Source: VRUE01 sp963824215 (GTDB taxonomy: Bacteria > Actinomycetota > Thermoleophilia > Solirubrobacterales > 70-9). From it: a stretch of DNA of 64,000 nt. The notes below the pieces were generated by a model. The model was not told the DNA's origin. It saw nothing but the letters and a program-made list of their open reading frames with translations, and searched no databases. The stretch covers positions 1,178,001-1,242,000 of the forward strand of contig CAWGOE010000004.1 in assembly GCA_963824215.1 (NCBI GenBank). Direction: 5' to 3'. Position numbers and translations under genes: made by a program. This document shows positions 26,311-34,368 of this stretch, one piece after another. Within the stretch, counting starts at the first letter, position 1, and each line of letters starts with the position of its first letter.

Positions 26311-27648
26311 TCATGCCACCAACCTCACTTCGAAGCTGGGGACGACGAGCGCTCCGGCGCCGCTGAGCAGGGCAAGGATGCGGCTGACGTAGGCCTGGGT
26401 CTCGGGGTAATCGGGGATGCAGTCGCAGGCTTCGACCGGAGCCGGGCCGGCGTTGTAAGCGGCGAGGGCGAGCGATGGATCGCCGAACTGGCGCAGCAGG
26501 TCGGACATCAGGTGGGCTTGGGCGTCGATTGCTTCGACTGGGTCGTAGGGGTTGCGGAGGCCATAGGCGGCGGCTGTCGACGGCATGAACTGGGCGATGC
26601 CCTGGGCGCCCGCTGAGGAGCCCGCGTTGGGATCGAAGTTCGACTCGGCCATCAGCTGTCCGGCGAGCAGAGCTGCCGAGACGTTCCAGCGGGTCGCTGC
26701 TTGCAGTATCGGCGTCCGGAACTGGGTCGGGACGAAGGAAGGAAGGCCGCCAGCGGCGGCGAGTGTGCCGTCTCCCCCACTACTCGAGCTCGGACCGGGG
26801 TCAACCGAATTTCCCGCCGCGGAGCACGGTGGCGGTCCGGCCGAAAATCCGTAGTGCCAGGCCTCCCACGAGTAACGCTGAACGAAGCCGAAACGCGAAG
26901 CGTTTTCCGCCAGCCAGCCGTACGCCGTTTCCGGCCCAAGATCGAGCTCGGTCGCGCAACGGTGCAGCGACTTGCCTGGCGGCGCGACCCAGGTCGGGTC
27001 CGGGTGTGCGGCGAAGAGCGCGGCCTGTTCGGCATCAGAGCGGAAACCAGAATTGACGACCAGTGTCAGTCCGGCGTGCGATGCAGTTGCGGCCATCCGG
27101 TCAAAGGCAGCAGCCACATCGGGGCGCATGCCCTCCCCCGTCCTATAGACCAGTGGGCCGCTGTAGCCACCCCCGCTTGCCATCGATGGAGTCGAAGTGC
27201 CTCCCATCGCCGGTGCGGCCGCTTCGGCAACTGCCGACGCCTCCACGCGGTGCGCGTCGATACTGCCGACAACCAGGGCTTTGACCCGCACCGGGGCGAA
27301 CGAGATTGCGTCCGGAAAGGAGATTCGCAGGCGGGCTGCCGCCACTTCGTTGGCCTTCGCCACATCTTCCGCCGCCATTCGCGCCCGCAGCAGATATACG
27401 GCCTTCTCCATATGGACCGGGTTCGGCAGCCCGTTCGAGAGGGTCGGCGGAGCCAGCAGCCGCGGCAGGTCGTCGCGCATCGAACGCGCCGCCGAGATCG
27501 CCGCCAGGTCGGCTGCACGCTGTGTCCGCCCTTTGCCGGTGATCGCACCCGCTATCGCCACGAGCGCCAGCGCCGCGACGATCAACGCGAAGGCACCGCC
27601 GAGGGCCAAGACCAATGCCTGCCCATCCTCCCTACGGGTCGCGTCCAT
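26311..27648 (-). CDS. TadG-like N-terminus fused to M15 peptidase and lytic transglycosylase domains
   Basis: A protein of 445 residues. Residues 6-56 (EDGQALVLALGGAFALIVAA ... AADLAAISAARSM) are a TadE/TadG-type pilin-like anchor. Residues about 165-272 form an M15/VanY carboxypeptidase with H229 (KSLHRC), D236 (TELDLG) and H265 (WHYGFS). Residues about 308-425 form an SLT lysozyme-like domain with E335 (LMAESNFDP) and GAQGIAQFMPSTA. It could cut both peptide and glycan of the wall while anchored like a pseudopilin. It lies downstream of two TadE-like genes; the VapBC pair is inserted between. Confidence 0.82.
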   Translation of the reverse strand: MDATRREDGQALVLALGGAFALIVAALALVAIAGAITGKGRTQRAADLAAISAARSMRDDLPRLLAPPTLSNGLPNPVHMEKAVYLLRARMAAEDVAKANEVAAARLRISFPDAISFAPVRVKALVVGSIDAHRVEASAVAEAAAPAMGGTSTPSMASGGGYSGPLVYRTGEGMRPDVAAAFDRMAATASHAGLTLVVNSGFRSDAEQAALFAAHPDPTWVAPPGKSLHRCATELDLGPETAYGWLAENASRFGFVQRYSWEAWHYGFSAGPPPCSAAGNSVDPGPSSSSGGDGTLAAAGGLPSFVPTQFRTPILQAATRWNVSAALLAGQLMAESNFDPNAGSSAGAQGIAQFMPSTAAAYGLRNPYDPVEAIDAQAHLMSDLLRQFGDPSLALAAYNAGPAPVEACDCIPDYPETQAYVSRILALLSGAGALVVPSFEVRLVA

Positions 27649-27722
27649 GCGACGACCCTGCCGAGGCCAGACGCACAGGTGGCGCGCTCAGTCGAAAATC
27701 TGTGTGACGGGTCGCAGGCGAA

Positions 27723-28163
27723 TCACGCGCTGACGTCGACTACCTCGATCAGGTGTTCGAGGCCACGCAGATCCTTGGCGTTCAGCGTGTACAAGGGGAG
27801 ATCGTGGGCAAGCGCGGTAGCGGCTATCAGCAGATCGACGATGCGGGAGCCTCGCGGCTTGCGACCGATTCGTTCGACTGCCGCAGAAACGCGGCCATAC
27901 GCTTGGGCACAGGTGAAGTCGAAGGGAAGCGCTTCGATAGCGGCTTCGACCCGCTGCAGATGTCGGCGTCGACGGGCCTTCTCGAACTCTTTGCGAGCTA
28001 CATGCAGCCCGGCGGCCAGCTCGGCCATCGTCAATGTGGAGATCGTCAACTCCAGTGGTAGCTGAGGAAGTTCAGTCTCCTTCAAGCGCACCGCGACAGA
28101 TGTGTCGATCAGTGCGCGCCGCCCATGCGTACCAGTCTTTTGGGCTGGGATCGGCGACGGCAT
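27723..28163 (-). CDS. PIN-domain toxin (second VapC-like)
   Basis: A protein of about 146 residues if started at ATG 28163; the PIN fold proper begins at ALIDTSVAVRL, so initiation could be nearer. Acidic residues: D in IDTSVAV, E in MAELAAGL, D in RIVDLLIAATA, and LNAKDLRGL. The start overlaps the antitoxin gene by about 90 bases in another frame. A type II endoribonuclease toxin. It sits inside the Tad-like operon. Confidence 0.78.
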   Translation of the reverse strand: MPSPIPAQKTGTHGRRALIDTSVAVRLKETELPQLPLELTISTLTMAELAAGLHVARKEFEKARRRRHLQRVEAAIEALPFDFTCAQAYGRVSAAVERIGRKPRGSRIVDLLIAATALAHDLPLYTLNAKDLRGLEHLIEVVDVSA

Positions 28164-28284
28164 CGAGGTCGCGACGAAGTTCCTCGTAGTCGATGACGGG
28201 TGCGTCGGCAAGAGCTTCTGCAAGCTCTTTCGCCGGTACGAACTGGCGCTTCTGCCGCCCTCGCTCATTTGTCATCTTTCGCAT
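28072..28284 (-). CDS. Antitoxin of the second PIN module
   Basis: A protein of 70 residues from ATG 28284 (an ATG at 28275 is possible). Basic start, then PAKELAEALADAPVIDYEEL and a Trp-rich end PSPKDWYAWAART. The shape fits PIN-partner antitoxins but no DNA-binding fold is certain. Its start lies within the last codons of the upstream MinD-like gene and its end within the toxin frame, so the module has little free space. Confidence 0.65.
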   Translation of the reverse strand: MRKMTNERGRQKRQFVPAKELAEALADAPVIDYEELRRDLDAVADPSPKDWYAWAARTDRHICRGALEGD

Positions 28285-28951
28285 CTTGTTGTCTACGGTA
28301 GCACCCACCTCGTAACTCGCGCAGCCCATGCGTGGAAAGGAGGCGGTCGACCGCTTGAGCCGGAAGAAATGCACCGCCGGGCAGAGACACACCGAGCAAG
28401 GCCATCCGATCGACGAGCCAGGGCAGCGGGCGCTTCTGTACGGCGACGCGCAGGCCCTGGACCATCAAGTCGCGGACGGTGAGTGCTGTTAGGGCACGGG
28501 CCTCGGTCAGGTCGGCTCGGAGCAGCACGGCTGTGGCAGGAATGCGTGCCTCCTCGAGCACTGGTCGCACGAGCAGAGGCGGCAAGTGGACAACGGCCGC
28601 CGACTCACGTACCAGCGGGACCGTGGCCGCAGCCTGCTCGATTCCCTCCGGATCCGGCGACAAGGACAGCTGGCAGATCTGCCCGCGAGAGGCAATCCGG
28701 GCAGCCGGGAGGTGGACGTTAAGGCGCTCCTCGAGCGCCCCCGCCCCCGCGGTCGCAATCAGCGAGGAGCGAGGCGGACGGCCGTCGTCGAGATCGATCA
28801 GCAATGCGGCGCGATCGGGCTCGGACGCGACACAGGCAAGAGCTGCAGCGGCGGCTCGCGCGCCGCTCGCGTCGCCGACCGCCGTGACCAGGACGACCGG
28901 GCCGCGCTCGCCAGCGATCTGCCACCTGTTCGTGGCGGATTGGGTGTTCAC
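28265..28951 (-). CDS. TadZ/CpaE/MinD-like protein with degenerate ATP site
   Basis: A protein of 228 residues from GTG 28951, overlapping the TadE-like gene by four bases. The N-terminus VVLVTAVGDASGARAAAAAL and ALLIDLDDGRPP mark a MinD/ParA fold, but the P-loop lysine and Ser/Thr are missing. Position after two TadE-like genes suggests a TadZ/CpaE-like localisation factor for the pilus without ATPase activity. Fold assignment is by motif only. Confidence 0.5.
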   Translation of the reverse strand: MNTQSATNRWQIAGERGPVVLVTAVGDASGARAAAAALACVASEPDRAALLIDLDDGRPPRSSLIATAGAGALEERLNVHLPAARIASRGQICQLSLSPDPEGIEQAAATVPLVRESAAVVHLPPLLVRPVLEEARIPATAVLLRADLTEARALTALTVRDLMVQGLRVAVQKRPLPWLVDRMALLGVSLPGGAFLPAQAVDRLLSTHGLRELRGGCYRRQQDAKDDK

Positions 28952-29439
28952 TTCGGCCTCACCGCCGCAGACGAGCTGACCGTGAGGTGATCGGCGATCG
29001 CCGGCAGCGGCGACGGCGGCCGTAGGCGCACGGTGACCCGCCCGCCCTGGATCAAAACCTGGACCTCGTCCTCGGCCCAGCCCGGCACCGCGTCGCGAGC
29101 GGCTGATGCTGCCGGTCGGCCGGCCGCCAACGCCAGCGCGCCTGCCTCGGCGGCGCCGTCGGCAAGCGTCAGCGCGTAGCCGGCTGCGAGCAGCTGCAGA
29201 GCCAGTAGCCCCGCCAGCAAAAGCGCCGGCAGGGCGGCAACCAGCTCAACCGTGCTCTGCCCTTCCTCTCCAGGGTCTGCCCGAGGGTCCGCGTGTGCGA
29301 CTGGCGAGCGCCGGACCAAGCGGGGCAAGGACGGAGGGAGGCCGAATAGCAGCGCTATTTGGCCAACTGAGGACGCCGCACCGTGCCGGTCCGCCGCCGC
29401 CAGGCGTGCGCGGGGGTCCTCGGGCAGACCCTTACCCAT
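28948..29439 (-). CDS. TadE-like pseudopilin (second copy)
   Basis: A protein of 163 residues from ATG 29439, which overlaps the previous stop by eight bases. After an unusually long Arg/Pro-rich leader (about 66 residues) comes the TadE hallmark EEGQSTVELVAALPALLLAG with a single membrane helix, then a small exported domain. The leader may hold a signal for the prepilin peptidase; a shorter start is possible. Confidence 0.75.
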   Translation of the reverse strand: MGKGLPEDPRARLAAADRHGAASSVGQIALLFGLPPSLPRLVRRSPVAHADPRADPGEEGQSTVELVAALPALLLAGLLALQLLAAGYALTLADGAAEAGALALAAGRPAASAARDAVPGWAEDEVQVLIQGGRVTVRLRPPSPLPAIADHLTVSSSAAVRPK

Positions 29440-29785
29440 TGCCTGACTCCAGCGCGGCACCCGCGCCAACCATCAGCTGTGGCATCCCCGGAACCAGCTT
29501 CGGTATGACGACTCGGACTGAGACCTCGTCTCCGTTGCTCACCTCGGCCCCATCCCGCATGACCGGCGGTAATGCCCGCCGGGCAGCAACCGCAGCATCG
29601 CCCCCGACCAAGGCCGCCCGGGCTCCCGCCCTAGCCGCGACGCCCGCCGACCACAGCGCCTGCCCGGCGAGGCCGATCTGTGCCGCAACCAGCACCGCCA
29701 GCAGCAGGAACGGGATCACGGCAACCATCTCGACCGACGCGGTCCCGTCCTCCCTGCGAACGCTGCTGGCGGCCTGGCGCGACAC
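29432..29785 (-). CDS. TadE-like pseudopilin (first copy)
   Basis: A protein of 117 residues from GTG 29785. REDGTASVEMVAVIPFLLLA is the classic TadE/G segment with Glu at the position needed for prepilin processing; one helix and a short exported domain follow. First gene of a minimal Tad-like operon. Genes for the TadA ATPase, TadB/C platform and Flp pilin are not in the window. Confidence 0.75.
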   Translation of the reverse strand: MSRQAASSVRREDGTASVEMVAVIPFLLLAVLVAAQIGLAGQALWSAGVAARAGARAALVGGDAAVAARRALPPVMRDGAEVSNGDEVSVRVVIPKLVPGMPQLMVGAGAALESGNG

Positions 29786-29873
29786 ACCGCGACCGTTCCA
29801 GGCTGGGCCGCGCGAGTGGCGCGCCCAAGGGAAAAGTTCTGTGACGGCTTCGCGCCGCCTTAGAGACGAGCCC

Positions 29874-30224
29874 TCAGTACGTGTTCGCCTCGGTCCAGAC
29901 CCGCCAGATCGCCGCCACCGAGGCGCCGAGCAAGAGAATCCAGGCGAGCGTGCCGCCACCGCTCGCGAACATCTCGTCGCTGCCCGCGATCAGCAGCGCA
30001 ATCAGCCCCAATGCGGCGTAGAGAATCGCCCGGCGGCCATCGCTCAAGGTCGCCAGGGTCAGCTGCTGCTGACGGCTCAGCACATACAAAGACCAGGCGA
30101 TCGCGGCGAGGAAGCCCATCGTGATCGCAGTCAGAATCGCGTCCGCGGCGTTGCCGCCGGCGGGGACAAAAGCCACGACCACGGCCAGCGCCATCACGAT
30201 CGCGACGTTGCGCAAAGTCCGCAC
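29874..30224 (-). CDS. Small four-helix membrane protein
   Basis: A protein of 116 residues, unrecognised. Four hydrophobic helices are visible (VAIVMALAVVVAFVPAG, ILTAITMGFLAAIAWSLYVL, AILYAALGLIALLIAG, TLAWILLLGASVAAIW). It follows the small membrane gene at 30241 by 16 bases and may be the last gene of the phosphate transport operon or first of the Tad group. Confidence 0.6.
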   Translation of the reverse strand: MRTLRNVAIVMALAVVVAFVPAGGNAADAILTAITMGFLAAIAWSLYVLSRQQQLTLATLSDGRRAILYAALGLIALLIAGSDEMFASGGGTLAWILLLGASVAAIWRVWTEANTY

Positions 30225-30240
30225 GGGAAAAATTGTACGG

Positions 30241-30480
30241 CTACTTGCTCATCATCACGACGATGCCGACCACTACCGCGGCCAGGGTCGAGGCCAGCGC
30301 CAACCCCCCGAGCGCCGCGGCGGCGCCAGCCGCCACCGGCCGTCCCCCGCGGTTGAGATCAGCGAAGCGCGCGCCGCCCCAGATCGCGACCGAGAAGATG
30401 AAGGTGATGCCAACACCGGCGACTAGTGAGGCGACCACGGTCTTCACAAGATCCCCGGTATGGACGATGGTTGCCACCAC
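30241..30480 (-). CDS. Small two-helix membrane protein behind pit
   Basis: A protein of 79 residues from GTG 30480 (or 30477), two bases after the pit stop. Two helices: VVASLVAGVGITFIFSVAIWG and AAAALGGLALASTLAAVVVG. Unrecognised. Tight coupling to pit suggests an accessory role in phosphate transport, which is inference. Confidence 0.6.
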   Translation of the reverse strand: MVATIVHTGDLVKTVVASLVAGVGITFIFSVAIWGGARFADLNRGGRPVAAGAAAALGGLALASTLAAVVVGIVVMMSK

Positions 30481-30482
30481 CG

Positions 30483-31580
30483 CTAACTCACCGGGACGGG
30501 CGATCCCTGCTGGGCACGCCGGACGAAGATCGCGGCGATCAAGGTCAGCGACATCAGGGTGACCAGGACCGGCCCCACAGCGCCGCTGCCAAAGATGCTC
30601 GTGAAGCCATACACGGCCGCCCCGATCGCCGCCGCCGCCGGCAAGGTCAGCAACCAGGCCATGAAGATATTGCCCGCCACCCCCCAGCGCACGGCGGAGA
30701 CCCGCTTGCCAGCTCCAGCGCCCATCACGCCGCCGTTGATCACGTGCGTAGTCGAAAGCGGAAAGCCGAAGTGGGTCGAGGCGAGGATCACCGCAGCGCC
30801 AGAAGACTGCGCAGAGAAGCCCTGCGCGGCGTCCATCTTGATGATGCGGCTGCCGGTCGTGCGGATGATCCGCCAGCCGCCGAAGTAGGTGCCGAGCGCG
30901 ATCGCGGTGGCCGCCGATGCGATCACCCAAAACGGCGGGTCGGCGTTGGCGCCCAGGGTCCCGTTGGCGATCAGCGCCAGGGTGATGATGCCCATCGTCT
31001 TCTGCGCATCGTTGGTGCCGTGGGCGAGCGCCAGCAGCCCGCCGGAGACGATCTGGCCGTAGCGAAAGCCACGGGTGACCGGGCCGGGGCGCTGGCGGCC
31101 GACCACCCGGTAGGCGATCCCGATGCCGAGCCCGGCAACCAGGAAGGCGACGACGGGGGCGACGACAGCGGGAATCAGCACTTTGCCAACCAGGCCTTCG
31201 GCCAGCACCGCGTCGAATCCAACGGCGGCAATGGCAGAGCCGACTACGCCGCCGATCAGCGCGTGCGAGGAGCTCGACGGCAGCCCGAACCACCAGGTGA
31301 TCAGGTTCCAGGCGATCGCGCCAATCAGGCCGGCGAAGACGATCGTCGGCGTGATCACGGCGGCGTCGACGACATCGTTGGCGACCGTCGCGGCAACGGA
31401 TATGGAGATGAAGGCGCCGATGAAGTTGAGCAGCGATGCCATCCCGATCGCCACCTGCGGCCGCGCCGCCCCGGTCGAGATCGACGTGGCAACGACGTTC
31501 GCCGTGTCATGAAAGCCGTTGGTGAAGTCGAAGGCCAGCGCCGTGCCGACGACGATGACCAGGATCAGGTCAGAGTCCAC
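30483..31580 (-). CDS. pit: Low-affinity inorganic phosphate transporter, PiT family
   Basis: A protein of 365 residues with about ten membrane helices. The two inverted PiT signature repeats are present: ALAFDFTNGFHDTANVVAT near the N-terminus and LAHGTNDAQKTMGI in the middle. It carries metal-phosphate with protons or sodium. It follows the DUF47 gene by six bases, the normal pairing, and lies in the operon behind ppk1. Confidence 0.93.
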   Translation of the reverse strand: MDSDLILVIVVGTALAFDFTNGFHDTANVVATSISTGAARPQVAIGMASLLNFIGAFISISVAATVANDVVDAAVITPTIVFAGLIGAIAWNLITWWFGLPSSSSHALIGGVVGSAIAAVGFDAVLAEGLVGKVLIPAVVAPVVAFLVAGLGIGIAYRVVGRQRPGPVTRGFRYGQIVSGGLLALAHGTNDAQKTMGIITLALIANGTLGANADPPFWVIASAATAIALGTYFGGWRIIRTTGSRIIKMDAAQGFSAQSSGAAVILASTHFGFPLSTTHVINGGVMGAGAGKRVSAVRWGVAGNIFMAWLLTLPAAAAIGAAVYGFTSIFGSGAVGPVLVTLMSLTLIAAIFVRRAQQGSPVPVS

Positions 31581-31586
31581 TGGCCA

Positions 31587-32207
31587 TCATGAGTTCTTGA
31601 TGACGATGCCCTCGAGAATCTGCGCCGCAGTCTCGGTCGCGTCGATCGCGTTCTCGAGCACCGCGAACATGTCCTTCCAACGGATTACGACCATCGGGTC
31701 GATCCCGTTGGAGAAGAGCGAAGCAACCGCGTCGCGGGAGATCCGGTCGCCCTCGTTCTCGAGCCGGTGGATCTCGATCCAGTAGCGATCGAGGCCCTTC
31801 AGCTCGCGCAGGTGCTCCAGCCCCTCGGCGAGTTGGTCGCAGGCGCCTACCAGCACCTTAGTCAGCGCCTGTGCCTGCGCCATCGGGGCTTCGATCTGGT
31901 AGAGGCCGAGCAAGTCGGCCGCTTCCTCGGTGTAGTCGACGATGTCGTCCATCTGCGTCGCCAGGCCGTAGATGTCCTCGCGGTCGATCGGGGTGACAAA
32001 GGTCGTATTGAGCTTCTTGATGATGTCGTGGGTGATCCGGTCCCCCTCCTGCTCGGCCTTGAGGATCTCCCTCGGCAAGTCGCCGCCGTCGGGCCAGGTT
32101 CCCATCATCTCGTCGAGCAACTTGGCTGCGTGAAGGGTGTTCTGGCCGGCCTCGATGAAGAGGTCGAAGAAGGCGCTGTCCCGCGGCAGCAGGGAGAGGC
32201 GGATCAC
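31587..32207 (-). CDS. DUF47 (PhoU-like) Pit accessory protein
   Basis: A protein of 206 residues, all-helical, with ExxxD-type metal-binding repeats on PhoU-like bundles (ILKAEQEGDRITHDI and RLENEGDRISRDAV). DUF47 proteins accompany Pit transporters and are thought to control them. Located between ppk1 and pit on one transcript. Confidence 0.9.
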   Translation of the reverse strand: MIRLSLLPRDSAFFDLFIEAGQNTLHAAKLLDEMMGTWPDGGDLPREILKAEQEGDRITHDIIKKLNTTFVTPIDREDIYGLATQMDDIVDYTEEAADLLGLYQIEAPMAQAQALTKVLVGACDQLAEGLEHLRELKGLDRYWIEIHRLENEGDRISRDAVASLFSNGIDPMVVIRWKDMFAVLENAIDATETAAQILEGIVIKNS

Positions 32208-32224
32208 GTCCTCATCCTATTGAT

Positions 32225-34348
32225 TCAACCGGGTCCCACCAGACTCAGCTGGTGGCCGCGGCGAGGTGCTCGGCAGCGCGGGAGCGGTGGCGCTCGCGGA
32301 GCTCCTCCTGCACGCTGCGCTGCTCTTCTTCCGGGACGCTTAGCCTCCTCCAGAGGCCGTCCGTGCTCGAGCTCCCAGGCGTTCGCGTTGTCAGCGAAGC
32401 AGCGCTCGAGCACGTCGAGCAGCTCCGCTTTCAGAGTCTCGTCCTCGATCGGCGCGACCAGCTCGACCCGACTGTCGAGATTGCGCGGCATCAGGTCCGC
32501 TGAGCCGGTCAGCACACGAGTCTCATCGCCGCGTTGGAAGGCGTAGATGCGCGAGTGCTCGAGGAAGCGGCCGACGATCGAGACGACGCGGACGTTCTCC
32601 GAGACCCCCGGCACACCCGGCCGCAGGCAGCAGACGCCGCGCACGTTGAGGTCCACCGGGACCCCGGCCTGCGAAGCCTCGTACAAAGCCTGGATGCAGC
32701 CGGCATCGACGAGGGCGTTCATCTTCAGCGCGATCCGGGCCTCTTCGCCGGCCCGGTGGGCGGCGACGGTCGCCTCGATCTCCTCGACGAGGCGGTCGCG
32801 CATCGTCGTCGGCGAGACCAGCACCTTGCGGGACTCGGCGGGGCGCCCATAGCCGGTGAGGAAGTTGAACATCTCGGCGACGTCGGCGCCAATCTCGGGG
32901 TCCGCCGTGAACAGGCCCAGATCGGTGTAGAGGCGGGCGGTGGTCGGGTTGTAGTTGCCGGTGCCGATGTGGACGTACTCGCGCACCCGGTCGCCCTCGC
33001 GGCGGGCGACGAGGATCGCCTTGACGTGCGTCTTCAGCCCTGGAATCCCATAGACGACGTGGACGCCGGCCTCCTCCATCGACTTCGCCCAGTGGATGTT
33101 CGCCTCCTCGTCGAAGCGGGCTTTCAGCTCGACCATGCAGACTGCCTGCTTGCCCCGTTCGGAGGCGCGGATCAGCGCCGGCACCAGCGGCGAGTCGTCG
33201 CTGGTCCGGTACACCGTCTGCTTGATCGCCAGCACGTCGGGGTCGGCCACCGCCTGGACGACGAAGCGCTCGACCGAGCTGGCGAAGGAATCGTAGGGAT
33301 GGTGGACGAGGATGTCGCCCTGGCGGATCGCGGCGAACATGTCCACCTGCTTGTCGTCCTCCCCCTGCAGTCGAGGTTGGGTGACCGGAGTCCAGGGTTC
33401 GTAGCGCAGCTCCGAGTGGCCCGGGGTATCGACGACGTTGCCGAGGTCGGCGAGATCGATCAGCCCGTCGATGTCGTAGACCTCGCGGTCTTCGAGCCGC
33501 AGGGCGTCGACCAGCTGGGCGCGCAGCTTCGGGTTCATCCCCGCCGCGACCTCGAGCCGGACCACCTCGCCGAAGCGGCGGCGGCGCAGCTCGTCCTGGA
33601 CCGCCTGCAGCAGGTCGTCGGCCTCGTCGGAGATCGTGAAGTCGGCGTCGCGGGTGACACGGAAGTAGCCGTGGTCGACCACCTCGGCGCCGGGGAAGAG
33701 CGCGTCGAGGTTAGCGGCGATCGCCTCCTCCAGCGGCACGAAGACCTCGTTGCGCTCGCCGACCCGGAGGAAGCGGCCGAGCAGCTCCTTCGGCACCTTG
33801 ACGCGGGCGATGATCTCGGTGCCGCTGTCGGGGTCGCGCAGCAGCACGCCGAGGCTGAGCGAGAGGTTGGAGATGTAGGGGAAGGGCCGGCCGAGCCCGA
33901 TCACCAGCGGGGTCAGCGTCGGGAAGACCTGCTCGTGGAAGCGGCTGTCGATTTCGCGGCGCTCCTGCTCACTCGCGGTCTCCAGCGAGATGATGCGGAT
34001 GCCCTGCTCGTCGAGGGCCGGGCGCAGGGTGCCGTCGAAGCAGTTGTGCAAGCGCGTGTCGAGCTCCAGCACGCGAGCCTGGATTGCGTCGATCTGCTGG
34101 CTGGAGCCGAGGCCGTCGGGTCCGCGGGCGTCGATCCCGGCGTCGAGCTGGTCGAAGAGGCCGGCGACGCGAACCATGAAGAACTCATCCAGGTTGGAGG
34201 CGTATATCGAGCAGAACCTGACCCGCTCCAGCAACGGCACCTGCGGATCCTCAGCCAGTTCGAGGACCCGCTGGTTGAAGTCGAGCCAGGAGAGCTCGCG
34301 ATTGAAGTAGAGGGCCGGATCGTCGATCGGGCAATCGTACTGCGGCAC
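32225..34348 (-). CDS. ppk1: Polyphosphate kinase 1, C-terminal tail frameshifted
   Basis: A protein of 707 residues making polyphosphate from ATP. N-terminal YFNRELSWLDFNQRVLELA, catalytic histidine in HIGTGNYNPTTARLYTDLG, and RRFLEHSRIYAF-like C-terminal phospholipase-D-like domain (VSIVGRFLEHSRIYAF) are complete. After AWELEHGR the written frame gives an Arg/Pro-rich tail, while the next frame gives WRRLSVPEEEQRSVQEEL... ending at a stop at 32245, the normal family ending. One extra base near 32350 explains this. The GTG start lies 20 bases after the PHP-GT gene. Confidence 0.93.
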   Translation of the reverse strand: MPQYDCPIDDPALYFNRELSWLDFNQRVLELAEDPQVPLLERVRFCSIYASNLDEFFMVRVAGLFDQLDAGIDARGPDGLGSSQQIDAIQARVLELDTRLHNCFDGTLRPALDEQGIRIISLETASEQERREIDSRFHEQVFPTLTPLVIGLGRPFPYISNLSLSLGVLLRDPDSGTEIIARVKVPKELLGRFLRVGERNEVFVPLEEAIAANLDALFPGAEVVDHGYFRVTRDADFTISDEADDLLQAVQDELRRRRFGEVVRLEVAAGMNPKLRAQLVDALRLEDREVYDIDGLIDLADLGNVVDTPGHSELRYEPWTPVTQPRLQGEDDKQVDMFAAIRQGDILVHHPYDSFASSVERFVVQAVADPDVLAIKQTVYRTSDDSPLVPALIRASERGKQAVCMVELKARFDEEANIHWAKSMEEAGVHVVYGIPGLKTHVKAILVARREGDRVREYVHIGTGNYNPTTARLYTDLGLFTADPEIGADVAEMFNFLTGYGRPAESRKVLVSPTTMRDRLVEEIEATVAAHRAGEEARIALKMNALVDAGCIQALYEASQAGVPVDLNVRGVCCLRPGVPGVSENVRVVSIVGRFLEHSRIYAFQRGDETRVLTGSADLMPRNLDSRVELVAPIEDETLKAELLDVLERCFADNANAWELEHGRPLEEAKRPGRRAAQRAGGAPRAPPLPRCRAPRRGHQLSLVGPG

Positions 34349-34368
34349 CCGAGTCAGCCCCGCATGCC

